Positions 14,766 through 23,702 of a DNA stretch of 64,000 nt are shown one piece after another. The stretch comes from an uncultured Kiritimatiellota bacterium (lineage in GTDB: Bacteria; Verrucomicrobiota; Kiritimatiellia; RFP12; UBA1067): NCBI GenBank assembly GCA_934635385.1, contig CAKTZI010000016.1:1-64000 (forward strand), given 5' to 3'. The notes beneath the pieces are model-generated. The model did no database searches and was not told the DNA's origin. It worked only from the letters and a program-made list of their open reading frames with translations. The position numbers and the translations under genes are program-made. Positions within the stretch are counted from its first letter, which is position 1, and each line of letters starts with the position of its first letter.

Positions 14766-17068
14766 CGCCGGCGGCCTTCATCGACGACCCGAACTGGGCG
14801 GGGTTCATTCCGGAGCGTCCCGACGCCGCGCGGACGCGCCACCTGCCCACGCACGAGGACTGCGCGCCGATCGACGTCGCGGCCGTGCAGGATCATCTGC
14901 GCGCGGGCGGCACGCTCGGCCAGATGGACGGCTACGAGGAGCGTCCCGGCCAGATCGACATGACGGGTGCGATCGCCGCCGCGTTCAACGCGCGCGAGCA
15001 CCTCGTCGTCGAGGCCGGGACGGGCGTCGGCAAGTCGCTCGCCTACCTCGTGCCGTCCATCCTCTGGGCGTGGACGAACGACACGCCCGTCGTCGTCTCG
15101 ACGGCGACGCGCAACCTCCAGTCGCAGCTCGTCTCGTCCGACATCCCCCGCGCGCGGCGCATCCTCGGCGACGAGGCCGCGAAGTTTCGGGTCGCGCTGC
15201 TGAAGGGCCGCACGAACTACCTCTGCCTCCGGGCGGTTGGTGAGTTCTTCGCTGCCGGGTACTGGACGATGTCCGCCGACGAGCAGGCGCTCATGCCGGC
15301 GTTCATCGACTGGCTCCGGCACACGAAGGACGGCGACCTCGACTCCTACGAGGGTCTGCCGCGCGCGCTCCTCTCCTGTCCTGGCGACGAGTGCAGCGGA
15401 CGGCGCTGCCCCTACTACACGCGCTGCTTCGTCTACAAGGCGCGCAAGGCCGCCGCCGAGGCGCACCTCGTCATCGCGAACCATGCGCTCGTCCTCGCCG
15501 AGGCGACGGCGCCGGGGAGCGGCATCCTGCCGAGCTACGGACGCCTCGTGATGGACGAGGCGCACAACCTGGAGTCGATCGCGACGGACTACCTGAGCGC
15601 GGAGTTCTCGCTCCCGGCCCTGACGCGCATCCTCAACCGCCTCCAGCGGCGCGGGCGCGGACGGCAGGCGGCGCGCGCCTCCGGCACGCTCGCGTCGGTC
15701 GAGCGCCAGTTCCAGAAGGGCGCGTTCGCGGGCAGCGCGGCCGGCGAGAAGGTGATGCGGCTCGTGACGGAGGCCTCGCGCCTCTCGCTGCGCATCGTGA
15801 ACGCGGCGGACGCGCTCGCGGAGGTCGCCGCGCGGCTCCTGAAGCCGGCGAAGGACCGCGCGGTCTGCCGCTACCGCGTGGCGGACGACGGCGTGCGCGC
15901 CTATTCCCTGCACGGGCTCTTCAAGCCCTACGAGGCCGACGTCTGGGACGAGCAGAAGCTCGCGGCGGCGCAGAACCGCTTCGAGGCCGAGCTGGCCGCG
16001 CTCGTGAACCTGCTGCACGACCTGCGCGACACGCTCGACGGCGCCGTGCCGGAAGGGGAGCTCAACTACCTCGGCGACCTTTCCGCGCAGGTCGCGGGCA
16101 TTGCCGAGTCGCTGATCGCGTTCGCGAACGAGACGAACTTCGTGCTGCGCGGCGACAAGGCGACGCACGCCTACTGGGCGGAGCGGGTGCGGCTGGAGCG
16201 GCGGCCCGCCTACGTGCGGCTCGTCGCTGCGCCGCTGTCGGTGGCGGACGACCTGAAACGCATCTTCTACGACGTGAAGGACTCGGTCGTGCTCTGCTCG
16301 GCGACCCTGCGCGTCGGCAACGACTTCAAGTACATGGCGCGGCGACTGGGGACGAAGGAGCGCTTCCAGTTCCTGACGGCGGCCTCGCCGTTCGACTACT
16401 TCCGCCAGGCGCTCGTCCTCGCGCCGGACTGCCTGCCCGACCCGGCGGCCGACTCGGCGGCGTATGCGGAGGCCCTGGCGGCGTTTCTCCGCGACCTCTT
16501 CGCGATCACGCAGGGGCGGGCGCTCGTCCTCTTCACGAGCTACGAAATGATGAACGCCGTCGCCGCGCATGCGCACGAGCCGCTCGCGGCGGCGGGCGTC
16601 ACGTTGCTCGTGCAGGGCGAGGGGCTGTCGCGCGAGGCGATGACGCGGCGGCTCAAGGGGCAGTCGAACACGGTGCTGTTCGGCGCGCAGAGCTTCTGGG
16701 AGGGCGTCGACGTCGCGGGCGAGGCGCTCTCGTGCGTCGTCCTCGCGCGCCTGCCGTTCGCGCAGGTGGGCGATCCCGTCGTCGAGGCGCGCGCCGAGAT
16801 GATCGACCGCGCGGGCGGCAGCTCGTTCCGCGACTACGCGCTGCCGGAGGCCGTCATCAAGTTCCGCCAGGGTTTCGGGCGGCTCATCCGCACGAAGTCG
16901 GATCGCGGCGTCGTGATCGTGAGCGACCCGCGCCTCGTGACGAAGAACTACGGCGCGCTCTTCCGCAAGTCGATTCCCGCGTCCGTGCATACGGTGTCCG
17001 AGGCGGACGACCTGCTCGCGCGCGTCAGCGATTTTTTTGGCGAGGCAAATGCAAGACCTTCGCGATAG
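14762..17068 (+). CDS. dinG: DinG-family (XPD-like) ATP-dependent DNA helicase
   Basis: Superfamily-2 helicase of 768 residues. Walker A is AGTGVGKSLAY near residue 82, the DEAH box is VMDEAHNLES near residue 263, and the late motifs include FGAQSFWEGVDV and QGFGRLIRT. Four cysteines between motifs I and II (CPGDEC ... CPYYTRC, about residues 205-222) fit the iron-sulphur cluster of this family. DinG unwinds DNA with 5'-3' polarity and helps resolve R-loops and replication barriers. The start at 14762 is joined to the upstream short ORF by a 4-bp overlap. AGGGGAG lies 13 bases upstream, rather far. Confidence 0.9.
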   Translation: MTPAAFIDDPNWAGFIPERPDAARTRHLPTHEDCAPIDVAAVQDHLRAGGTLGQMDGYEERPGQIDMTGAIAAAFNAREHLVVEAGTGVGKSLAYLVPSILWAWTNDTPVVVSTATRNLQSQLVSSDIPRARRILGDEAAKFRVALLKGRTNYLCLRAVGEFFAAGYWTMSADEQALMPAFIDWLRHTKDGDLDSYEGLPRALLSCPGDECSGRRCPYYTRCFVYKARKAAAEAHLVIANHALVLAEATAPGSGILPSYGRLVMDEAHNLESIATDYLSAEFSLPALTRILNRLQRRGRGRQAARASGTLASVERQFQKGAFAGSAAGEKVMRLVTEASRLSLRIVNAADALAEVAARLLKPAKDRAVCRYRVADDGVRAYSLHGLFKPYEADVWDEQKLAAAQNRFEAELAALVNLLHDLRDTLDGAVPEGELNYLGDLSAQVAGIAESLIAFANETNFVLRGDKATHAYWAERVRLERRPAYVRLVAAPLSVADDLKRIFYDVKDSVVLCSATLRVGNDFKYMARRLGTKERFQFLTAASPFDYFRQALVLAPDCLPDPAADSAAYAEALAAFLRDLFAITQGRALVLFTSYEMMNAVAAHAHEPLAAAGVTLLVQGEGLSREAMTRRLKGQSNTVLFGAQSFWEGVDVAGEALSCVVLARLPFAQVGDPVVEARAEMIDRAGGSSFRDYALPEAVIKFRQGFGRLIRTKSDRGVVIVSDPRLVTKNYGALFRKSIPASVHTVSEADDLLARVSDFFGEANARPSR

Positions 17069-17138
17069 AAGACGGGACAGGGCCTGTCCCTCCCGGTAAA
17101 AAAGTGGATATGTCATTTGTGGACGGCGCGCGTTTTTT

Positions 17139-17147
17139 TGGTATACT
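17139..17147 (+). promoter_or_regulatory. Extended -10 promoter of the alpha-galactosidase gene
   Basis: A seven-T tract, then TGG-TATACT, seven bases before ATG 17155. The short gap after dinG also holds a GGGACAGG/CCTGTCCC hairpin at 17077-17093 without a T run. Confidence 0.7.
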
Positions 17148-17154
17148 ATCCGGC

Positions 17155-19251
17155 ATGACGACACAACAAAGGAAAACAACGAAGATGAAAACACTCATGA
17201 TGCTGGCCGGATGGACGGTGCTGGCGGTCGGATTGGCGGTCGGCGACGTGCGGTATGTGGATGCGCTGGATCTGTCCGGCTCCTACAACGGGCGCGGCGA
17301 CCGAATGGGCGTGCGCCAGGCAATCGGCGGTACGCCGCTGACGGTCGCCGCGCAGACGGCGGCGCGCGGCATCGGCGCGCGGGCCGAAGGCGCGGTCGGC
17401 TTTCGGCTGGACGGTCGCGCGACGGCGTTCGACGCACGCGTCGGCGTGGATGACGTCGCGCACAGCCTGAAGCGCGGCGACCGTCAGGTGCAGATGGTCT
17501 TCCGGGTCTGGGCGGACGGAAAGGTCGTCTGGCGGTCGCCGTCCCTGCGCGAGGGCATGCAGCCGGTCGAGGTGCACGTCGATCTCGCCGGCGTCCGTGA
17601 ACTCGTGCTGGAGACGTCGTCGGACGCGCCGTGGGCCGCGTTCGACGCCGCCTACGGCGACTGGCTCGACGCGCGGATCACGTGTGCGGACGACGCGCGG
17701 ATCGAGCCGGTCTCCGGTCCGGAGGCGATGCGGCAGCTCGGCATCCTCACGCCGCCGGAGAAGCCGGAGCCGCAGATCAACGGCGCGGACATCTGGGGCG
17801 TCCGCCCCGGACGGCCGATCGTCTTCCGCGTCGCGACGTCCGGCGAACGCCCGCTGCGCTTCACGGCGAAGAACCTGCCGGACGGCGTGACGCTCGATGC
17901 CGAGAAGGGGATCCTGCGCGGCACGGCACCGGCGCAGAAGGGCGACTACGACATCGAGGTGACGGCGGAGAACGCGAAGGGCCGGGCGACGCGGACGATC
18001 CGCCTCGCGGTCGGGGACACGATCGCCCTGACGCCGCCCATGGGCTGGAACAGCTGGAACATCTGGGGCTCGCGGTTCACGGGCGAGCATGCGCGGGAGG
18101 CCGCGCGCGCGCTGGACGCCACGGGCCTCGGCGACCACGGCTGGGCCTACATCAACCTCGACGACTTCTGGGAGATGAACAACGCGCCGCAGAACAAGGA
18201 TCGTCCCGAACTGCGCGGGCCCGCCCGCGACGCCGAGGGGCGCATCCGGGCGAACCCGTCGTTCCCCGACATGAAGGGCCTGACGGACGACATCCACGCG
18301 CTCGGCTTCCGTGCGGGCCTCTACTCCTCGCCCGGTCCGACGACCTGCGGCGGCTGCGAAGGCAGCTACGGGCACGAGCTGCAGGACGCGGCGCAGTGGG
18401 CGGACTGGGGCTTCGACTACGTCAAGTACGACTGGTGCTCCTACGACGAGGTCATCGCGGACGAGCGCGGCGGGCTGCCGTGGCACATCGGCGACTGGCG
18501 TGACGTGCGCGGCGAGTCGAAGCGGCGCCCCTACCGGCTGATGCGGGACTGCCTCCAGCGGCAGAACCGCGACATCCTCTACTCCTTCTGCCAGTACGGC
18601 ATGGGGCACGCCGAAGAGTGGGCGCGCGAGACCGGGGCGAACGCCTGGCGCGTCTGGGAGGACATGAAGGACTCCTGGCCGTGGATGTGGCGGTCGGTCG
18701 AGTCGCGCCTCGGCGCCGAGAACTACTGGAAGTGGTCGGGCCCCGGATGCTGGATCGACCTCGACATGATGATCGTCGGCGACCAGCGCTCGTGCGGCTT
18801 CACGCATCCGACGTTCCTCACGCCGAACGAGCAGTACACGCACGTCTCGCTGTGGTGCATGCTCGGCTCGCCGCTCCTGATCGGCTGCGACCTGACGAAG
18901 CTCGACGCCTTCACGCGCAGCCTGCTCGTCAACGACGAGGTGATTGCCGTGAGCCAGGACCGGCTCGGCAAGATCGCCCGGCGCATCCGCCGGACGGATG
19001 CGGAGGAAGTCTGGGCGCGTCCGCTCGTCGGCGGCTTCACGGCCGTCGCCCTCGTCAACAAGTATCCGTTCGCCCGCGAGATCACGGTGACGTTCGCGGA
19101 ACTCGGCCTCGGCGGCGGCGAGCGGTGGGTCAAGGATCTCTGGCGGCAGAAGTGCGAGGGGCGTCACGCTGGCGCGTATACGGCCCTCGTGCCGCCGCAC
19201 GCGACCAAGCTTTTCAAGACGCGCGCGGTCGATTGCCCGAAATGCGACTGA
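17155..19251 (+). CDS. Secreted GH27 alpha-galactosidase with N-terminal NPCBM and Ig-like domains
   Basis: Hydrolyses terminal alpha-galactosides (melibiose, raffinose, galactomannan branches). The 698-residue product starts with a signal peptide. An NPCBM-type carbohydrate-binding domain follows (about residues 35-150), then a putative-Ig (He_PIG) domain (about 205-290, KNLPDGVTLDAEKGILRGTA), then the GH27 barrel (TPPMGWNSWNIWG onward). The nucleophile Asp is in FDYVKYDWCSYDE near residue 426. The acid/base Asp is in WIDLDMMIVG near 537, where most relatives read WNDPDM. A leaderless start at 17155 (MTTQQRK) and an internal ATG at 17185 (MKTLMMLAGW, after AAGGA) are both possible; the second gives a more usual signal peptide. 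Confidence 0.93.
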   Translation: MTTQQRKTTKMKTLMMLAGWTVLAVGLAVGDVRYVDALDLSGSYNGRGDRMGVRQAIGGTPLTVAAQTAARGIGARAEGAVGFRLDGRATAFDARVGVDDVAHSLKRGDRQVQMVFRVWADGKVVWRSPSLREGMQPVEVHVDLAGVRELVLETSSDAPWAAFDAAYGDWLDARITCADDARIEPVSGPEAMRQLGILTPPEKPEPQINGADIWGVRPGRPIVFRVATSGERPLRFTAKNLPDGVTLDAEKGILRGTAPAQKGDYDIEVTAENAKGRATRTIRLAVGDTIALTPPMGWNSWNIWGSRFTGEHAREAARALDATGLGDHGWAYINLDDFWEMNNAPQNKDRPELRGPARDAEGRIRANPSFPDMKGLTDDIHALGFRAGLYSSPGPTTCGGCEGSYGHELQDAAQWADWGFDYVKYDWCSYDEVIADERGGLPWHIGDWRDVRGESKRRPYRLMRDCLQRQNRDILYSFCQYGMGHAEEWARETGANAWRVWEDMKDSWPWMWRSVESRLGAENYWKWSGPGCWIDLDMMIVGDQRSCGFTHPTFLTPNEQYTHVSLWCMLGSPLLIGCDLTKLDAFTRSLLVNDEVIAVSQDRLGKIARRIRRTDAEEVWARPLVGGFTAVALVNKYPFAREITVTFAELGLGGGERWVKDLWRQKCEGRHAGAYTALVPPHATKLFKTRAVDCPKCD

Positions 19252-19254
19252 GTG

Positions 19255-19263
19255 TGCTATAAT
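19255..19263 (+). promoter_or_regulatory. Extended -10 promoter of rarA
   Basis: TGC-TATAAT begins four bases after the preceding stop codon. The ATG at 19274 is ten bases past the box. Confidence 0.7.
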
Positions 19264-19273
19264 ACGCCTCGTC

Positions 19274-20656
19274 ATGAGGCAGATGTCGCTTATCGAGGGG
19301 GCTCTGGCGGACGGCGAAAGCGCCGCGCCGGAGCCGTTGGCCGCGCGGATGCGTCCGCGCGACCTGTCGGAGTTCGTCGGTCAGGAGCACCTGGTCGGCG
19401 AGGGCAAGATCCTCCGCCAGATGATCGAGCGCGACCAGATCCCCTCCATGATCCTCTGGGGTCCGCCCGGCGTCGGCAAGACGACGCTCGCGAACGTCAT
19501 CGCGAACCTCACGAAGGCCGAGTTCGTCAACTATTCGGCCGTGACGAGCGGCATCAAGGAGATCAAGGAGATCATGGCGCGCGCCGAGTCGGGTCGCCGC
19601 GTCGGCCTCCGCACCGTCCTTTTCGTGGACGAGATCCACCGCTTCAACAAGGCGCAGCAGGACGCCTTTCTGCCGTTCGTCGAGCAGGGCTCGATCATCC
19701 TCATCGGCGCGACGACGGAGAATCCGAGCTTCGAGGTCAACTCCGCGCTGCTCTCGCGGTGCAAGGTGTTCGTCCTGAAGGGGCTGTCCGAGGCCGACCT
19801 CGTGCGCCTCTTGCGGCGGGCGCTCGAATCGGAACGCGGCTTCGGCAAGCTGAACGTGCGGGCGAGCGACGAGACGCTCGCGAAGATCGCGGTCTACGCG
19901 AACGGCGACGCGCGCCATGCGCTCGGCACGCTGGAGACGGCGGTCGCGAACGCGGCGTTCGGGGCGGACGGGCGGCCGGAGATCACGGAGGCCGTGCTGG
20001 CGCAGGTCGTGAGCCGCAAGGCGCTCCTCTACGACAAGAACGGCGAGGAGCACTACAACATCATTTCGGCCCTGCACAAGTCGATGCGCAACTCAGACCC
20101 GGACGCGGCGGTCTACTGGCTCGCGCGGATGCTGGAGGGCGGGGAGGACCCGCTCTACATCGCGCGGCGGTGCGTCCGCTTCGCGAGCGAGGACGTGGGG
20201 CTCGCCGACCCGAACGCGCTGCTGCTCGCGAACGCCGTCTGGGACGCCTGCCACAACCTCGGCGTGCCGGAGTGCAACGTGCATCTGACGCAGGTCGTCG
20301 TCTACCTCGCGCTCGCCCCGAAGTCGAACGCGATGGAGGCGGCGTACAACCGGGCGGCGGCGGACGCGCAGAAGATGATGGCCGAGCCGGTGCCGCTGCA
20401 GATCCGCAACGCGCCGACGCGGCTCATGAAGAGCCTCGACTACGGCAAGGGCTACGTCTACGCGCATGACACGGACGAGAAGATCGCGCGGATGTCGTGC
20501 CTGCCCGACTCGCTCGAAGGCCGGCGCTACTACACGCCGACAGGGCTTGGACGCGAGGCGAACCTGAAGGCGCGGCTGGAGGCCGTCCGCGCCTGGCGCG
20601 AAGGCCGCACGGACACGCCGCCGTTCGCCTCCGCCGCCTACTCGACGGCGCGCTGA
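19274..20656 (+). CDS. rarA: Replication-associated recombination protein A (RarA/MgsA)
   Basis: AAA+ ATPase of 460 residues related to clamp-loader subunits and acting at stalled replication forks. The N terminus is PLAARMRPRDLSEFVGQEHL, Walker A is GPPGVGKT (residues 62-69) and Walker B is FVDEIHRFN. Sensor 1 is GATTENPSFE. The C-terminal MgsA tetramerisation region includes SDPDAAVYWLARMLEGGEDP. The predicted leader is about three bases. Its last 19 bases overlap the 3' end of the convergent AraC regulator gene. Confidence 0.95.
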   Translation: MRQMSLIEGALADGESAAPEPLAARMRPRDLSEFVGQEHLVGEGKILRQMIERDQIPSMILWGPPGVGKTTLANVIANLTKAEFVNYSAVTSGIKEIKEIMARAESGRRVGLRTVLFVDEIHRFNKAQQDAFLPFVEQGSIILIGATTENPSFEVNSALLSRCKVFVLKGLSEADLVRLLRRALESERGFGKLNVRASDETLAKIAVYANGDARHALGTLETAVANAAFGADGRPEITEAVLAQVVSRKALLYDKNGEEHYNIISALHKSMRNSDPDAAVYWLARMLEGGEDPLYIARRCVRFASEDVGLADPNALLLANAVWDACHNLGVPECNVHLTQVVVYLALAPKSNAMEAAYNRAAADAQKMMAEPVPLQIRNAPTRLMKSLDYGKGYVYAHDTDEKIARMSCLPDSLEGRRYYTPTGLGREANLKARLEAVRAWREGRTDTPPFASAAYSTAR

Positions 20657-21819
20657 AGCTGCCGCCGATATGCCGTCATCGTCTGGCCGTAGCGCCGCCG
20701 GAAGAGCGTCATCAGGTGGGTCGGCGAGCGGAAGCCGCAGAAATGGCTGAGGGCCTCGATGGGCGTCTCCGTCTCCTTCAGCATCTGCATGACCCTCTCG
20801 AAGCGCGCGTCCTGGATGAAGTCGAGGACGGTGCGTCCTGTGATTTCGCGGAAGCTCTGCTCCAGCAGCCGCCGCGAGACGCGGACGGCGGCCGCGACGG
20901 CGGGGACGCTGATGCCGGCGGTGGCGTTCCGGCGGATGAACTCGCGCGCTTCGGCGACGCGCCGCCGGACGACGCCGTTCGTGTCGGCGGTCGAAAGGCG
21001 CTCGACGATGCCGAGCAGCCCGAACTTGAGCGAGGTCAGGCGTTTCGCCGGGTGCTGTCCCCGGCAGACGACCGCGTCAAGGAATTCGAGCGCCTGGTAG
21101 CCGCCGGCCTCGAAGTCCGGCACGACGGACGACAGGGTGGGCGAGGTGTATTCGCAGATGGTGCGCTCGTCGTCCACGCCCAGCACGAGAAGCTGTTCGG
21201 GGACGTCGAGCCCGGCGAGACGGGCGGCGTCGAGGACGCACTTGGCCCGCTGGTCGTAGGCCGCCCACACGCCGCAGGGCTTGGGCAGGTCGCGCAGCCA
21301 GCCGGCGAGGGCTCTCTCTCGCTGGTGCCAGCTGCCGGACGCGGGCGGGACGAAGACGTGCAGCGGATGGTGGCGATCCTTGAGGTAGGCGCGGAAGAGC
21401 CGTTCGCGCGCCTCGCTCCACCATTCGGTGCCGGGCGCGCCGACGAAGGCGAAGTTCTGGAGCTTCCGCCGCAGGAAGAGCTCGGCCGCCGCCGTCGCGA
21501 GCGCGCGCTCGTCGGAGCGGATCGTCGCGGCGGTCTTGCGCGAGTCCCGGCGCGGCGGCGTGTTGACGTAGACGACGGCCGTCTTGAACAGCCGCGCGAA
21601 CGTCTCGCGCGGCAGCGCATGGCAGCCGCCGTCCGTGATGAATGCGTCGGGCTTCCAGCCGATGAAGTCGGCGAGGGGGCGGTCGGACGGGTGCGCCTCC
21701 GCGAGCTGGACCTCCCAGGCGGGGTGCGTCGCGGCGAAGCGCATGATGCCGCCGATCATCCGCCGCGAGGCGGTGTGGCGGACGTCGAGGCTGACAAGCA
21801 GTTTCTTTCGGTCGCTCAT
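20638..21819 (-). CDS. XylR-type AraC family transcriptional regulator
   Basis: A 393-residue regulator. Residues about 10-270 form a LacI/periplasmic-binding-like sensor (VSLDVRHTASRRMIGGIM ... VLGVDDERTICEYTSPTLSS). The last 105 residues are an AraC double helix-turn-helix (ISVPAVAAAVRVSRRLLEQS and PIEALSHFCGFRSPTHLMTL). Such proteins sense sugars and activate catabolic genes. The start is ATG at 21819, seven bases after TATACT, so it is predicted leaderless. It is divergent from eda-kdgK across 86 bases, which suggests control of ketodeoxygluconate catabolism. The 3' end overlaps rarA. Confidence 0.9.
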   Translation of the reverse strand: MSDRKKLLVSLDVRHTASRRMIGGIMRFAATHPAWEVQLAEAHPSDRPLADFIGWKPDAFITDGGCHALPRETFARLFKTAVVYVNTPPRRDSRKTAATIRSDERALATAAAELFLRRKLQNFAFVGAPGTEWWSEARERLFRAYLKDRHHPLHVFVPPASGSWHQRERALAGWLRDLPKPCGVWAAYDQRAKCVLDAARLAGLDVPEQLLVLGVDDERTICEYTSPTLSSVVPDFEAGGYQALEFLDAVVCRGQHPAKRLTSLKFGLLGIVERLSTADTNGVVRRRVAEAREFIRRNATAGISVPAVAAAVRVSRRLLEQSFREITGRTVLDFIQDARFERVMQMLKETETPIEALSHFCGFRSPTHLMTLFRRRYGQTMTAYRRQLQRAVE

Positions 21820-21826
21820 GCCGTGA

Positions 21827-21835
21827 AGTATACCA
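21827..21835 (-). promoter_or_regulatory. Extended -10 promoter of the AraC regulator gene
   Basis: TGG-TATACT on the minus strand, seven bases before the ATG at 21819. Confidence 0.7.
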
Positions 21836-21864
21836 AATGCCGGTGCCGAAGGAAATCGCCGCCA

Positions 21865-21894
21865 TTGACCTTTCGCGGGGCGTTCTGCTATAAT
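21865..21894 (+). promoter_or_regulatory. Promoter of eda-kdgK
   Basis: TTGACC (21865-21870), an 18-base spacer ending in TGC, then TATAAT (21889-21894). The ATG at 21906 lies eleven bases past the box. The intergenic space shared with the AraC gene would have to hold the operators; I see no clear direct repeat. Confidence 0.75.
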
Positions 21895-21905
21895 CCGCAA
21901 CCGCA

Positions 21906-22556
21906 ATGAAAGAGGAAATCGAGAAAGCCGTTGCGGAGAACCGCATCGTCGCCATCATCCGGGGGTTTGCCCCGGACGTCTGCCTGCGTCTCGCCGAAGC
22001 CTATCGTCAGGGCGGCATTCGCCTCGTGGAGGTGACGTTCAACCAGAGGGACCCGGCCTCCTGGAAGGGCACGGCGGCGGCCATCCGCGCAATCCGCGAA
22101 CGCTTTGCGGGCGAGATGCGCGTCGGCGCGGGCACGGTACTCACGGTCGAGCAGCTGAAGATCTGCGAGGACGCGGGCGGCGAGTACATGATCACGCCGA
22201 ACGTGAACCCGGCGCTGATCCGCGCGTGCGTCGCGGACGGCCTCGTCGCGATGCCGGGCGCGCTCACGCCGTCCGAGGCCGTCGCCGCCTGGGAGGCGGG
22301 CGCGAGCTTCGTGAAGGTCTTTCCGGCGGGCTCGCTCGGCCCCGGCTACGTGAAGGCCCTGCGCGCGCCGCTCGCGCACATCCCGATGCTCGCCGTCGGC
22401 GGCATCTCGCCCGAGAACGTCGCGGACTTCATGAAGGCCGGCTGCGTCGGCGCGGGCGTCGGTGGCAACCTCACGAACCGGGAGTGGATCGCGGCGGGCG
22501 CCTACGACAGGATCGCCGACGTGGCGAAGCGCCTTGTCGAAAACAGCCGCACCTGA
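21906..22556 (+). CDS. eda: 2-dehydro-3-deoxy-6-phosphogluconate (KDPG) aldolase
   Basis: Class I aldolase of 216 residues that splits KDPG to pyruvate and glyceraldehyde 3-phosphate. It has the RIVAIIRG N terminus, the catalytic Glu in RLVEVTFN, the Schiff-base Lys in SFVKVFPAG near residue 137, and the phosphate-binding GGISPENV. It is followed by kdgK on the same strand with a 76-base gap and no visible promoter, so both are probably one transcript. Together they complete the lower uronate/pectin route, probably under the divergent AraC regulator. Confidence 0.95.
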   Translation: MKEEIEKAVAENRIVAIIRGFAPDVCLRLAEAYRQGGIRLVEVTFNQRDPASWKGTAAAIRAIRERFAGEMRVGAGTVLTVEQLKICEDAGGEYMITPNVNPALIRACVADGLVAMPGALTPSEAVAAWEAGASFVKVFPAGSLGPGYVKALRAPLAHIPMLAVGGISPENVADFMKAGCVGAGVGGNLTNREWIAAGAYDRIADVAKRLVENSRT

Positions 22557-22632
22557 CAGGCCAACCCCGCAGGCGGAATCCGAGTTCTCCCCATTTCCAA
22601 CCCTACAACCCCTAAACACAAAACACATTCCC

Positions 22633-23658
22633 ATGAAAGTCGTTACATTCGGTGAAATCATGATGCGCCTCAATCCCGAGGGCTACAACCGCTTCGTCCA
22701 GGCAGACCGCTTCGAGGCGTCCTACGCCGGCGGCGAGGCGAACGTCGCCGTCTCGCTCGCGAACTACGGGCTGGATGCCGCGTTCGTGACGAAGCTTCCC
22801 GACAATCCCCTTGGCGCGTGCGCGCGCAACGCGGTGCGGCATTTCGGCGTCGCGACGGACGGCATCGTCTGGGGCGGGCCGCGCCTCGGCATCTACTTCG
22901 TGGAGAAGGGCGCCTCGCAGCGCGCGTCGAAGGTCGTCTACGACCGCGCGGGCTCATCGATCGCGCTGGCGAAGCGCGGCGACTTCGACTGGGCGAAGAT
23001 CCTGAAGGGCGCGAAGTGGTTTCACTTCACGGGCATCACCCCGGCCCTCGGCGGAGAGCTTCCCGCGATCTGCCTCGACGCGCTCAAGTTCTGCAAGGCG
23101 CACCGGATCACGGTCAGCTGCGACCTCAACTACCGGGGCAAGCTCTGGACGCGCGCGGAAGCCGGCGCGTGCATGGCGAAGCTCGTCCCCTACGTCGACG
23201 TCCTCGTCGCCAACGAGGCGGACGCGGCGGACGTCTTCGGCATCGTCGGCAAGGGCAGCGACGTCGAGTCGGGCAAGCTCGACAAGGCGGGCTACGTCTC
23301 GGTCGCCGAGCAGCTCGTGAAGCGCTTCGGCTGCAAGAAGGTCGCAATCACGCTCCGCACGTCGCTCTCGGCCTTCGATAACCTCTGGGCCGGCATGCTC
23401 TATGACGCGAAGACGAGGAAGGCCTGCTTCTCGACTGAATACAAGGTGCACATCGTTGACCGCGTGGGCGGCGGCGACAGCTTCGGCGGCGGGCTCATCT
23501 ACGCGCTCGCGACCGGGCGGAAGGATCAGGCGGCGATCGACTTCGCGGTGGCGGCGAGCTGCCTGAAGCACTCGATCGAGCATGACTTCAACCTCGTTTC
23601 GGTCGCCGAGGTCGAGGCGCTTGCGGCCGGCAACGGCACGGGCCGCGTTCAGCGCTGA
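22633..23658 (+). CDS. kdgK: 2-dehydro-3-deoxygluconate (KDG) kinase, PfkB family
   Basis: A 341-residue sugar kinase that phosphorylates KDG to KDPG for the Eda reaction. PfkB signatures are SYAGGEANVAVSLANYG near the N terminus and DRVGGGDSFGGGLIYAL, with the catalytic Asp at about 281. The SCDLNYRGKLW segment is typical of KDG kinases. No Shine-Dalgarno is visible in the C-rich, A-rich gap before the ATG (22557-22632). The substrate call rests on similarity and on the eda neighbour; fructokinase is a less likely alternative. Confidence 0.88.
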   Translation: MKVVTFGEIMMRLNPEGYNRFVQADRFEASYAGGEANVAVSLANYGLDAAFVTKLPDNPLGACARNAVRHFGVATDGIVWGGPRLGIYFVEKGASQRASKVVYDRAGSSIALAKRGDFDWAKILKGAKWFHFTGITPALGGELPAICLDALKFCKAHRITVSCDLNYRGKLWTRAEAGACMAKLVPYVDVLVANEADAADVFGIVGKGSDVESGKLDKAGYVSVAEQLVKRFGCKKVAITLRTSLSAFDNLWAGMLYDAKTRKACFSTEYKVHIVDRVGGGDSFGGGLIYALATGRKDQAAIDFAVAASCLKHSIEHDFNLVSVAEVEALAAGNGTGRVQR

Positions 23659-23687
23659 CCGCGCGTCCGGGGGCTCACGCGGATTTA

Positions 23688-23696
23688 TGCTATAAT
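23688..23696 (+). promoter_or_regulatory. Extended -10 promoter of dnaX
   Basis: TTTA-TGC-TATAAT, six bases before ATG 23703; leaderless geometry. Confidence 0.7.
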
Positions 23697-23702
23697 TTGC
23701 GC

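Noticed and set aside
17077..17093. Hairpin after dinG as a Rho-independent terminator
   Set aside because: The stem is good but no T run follows; the next T tract belongs to the downstream promoter.
14705..17194. A long minus-strand frame opposite dinG
   Set aside because: Antisense shadow of dinG with an Arg-rich translation and no domain pattern.
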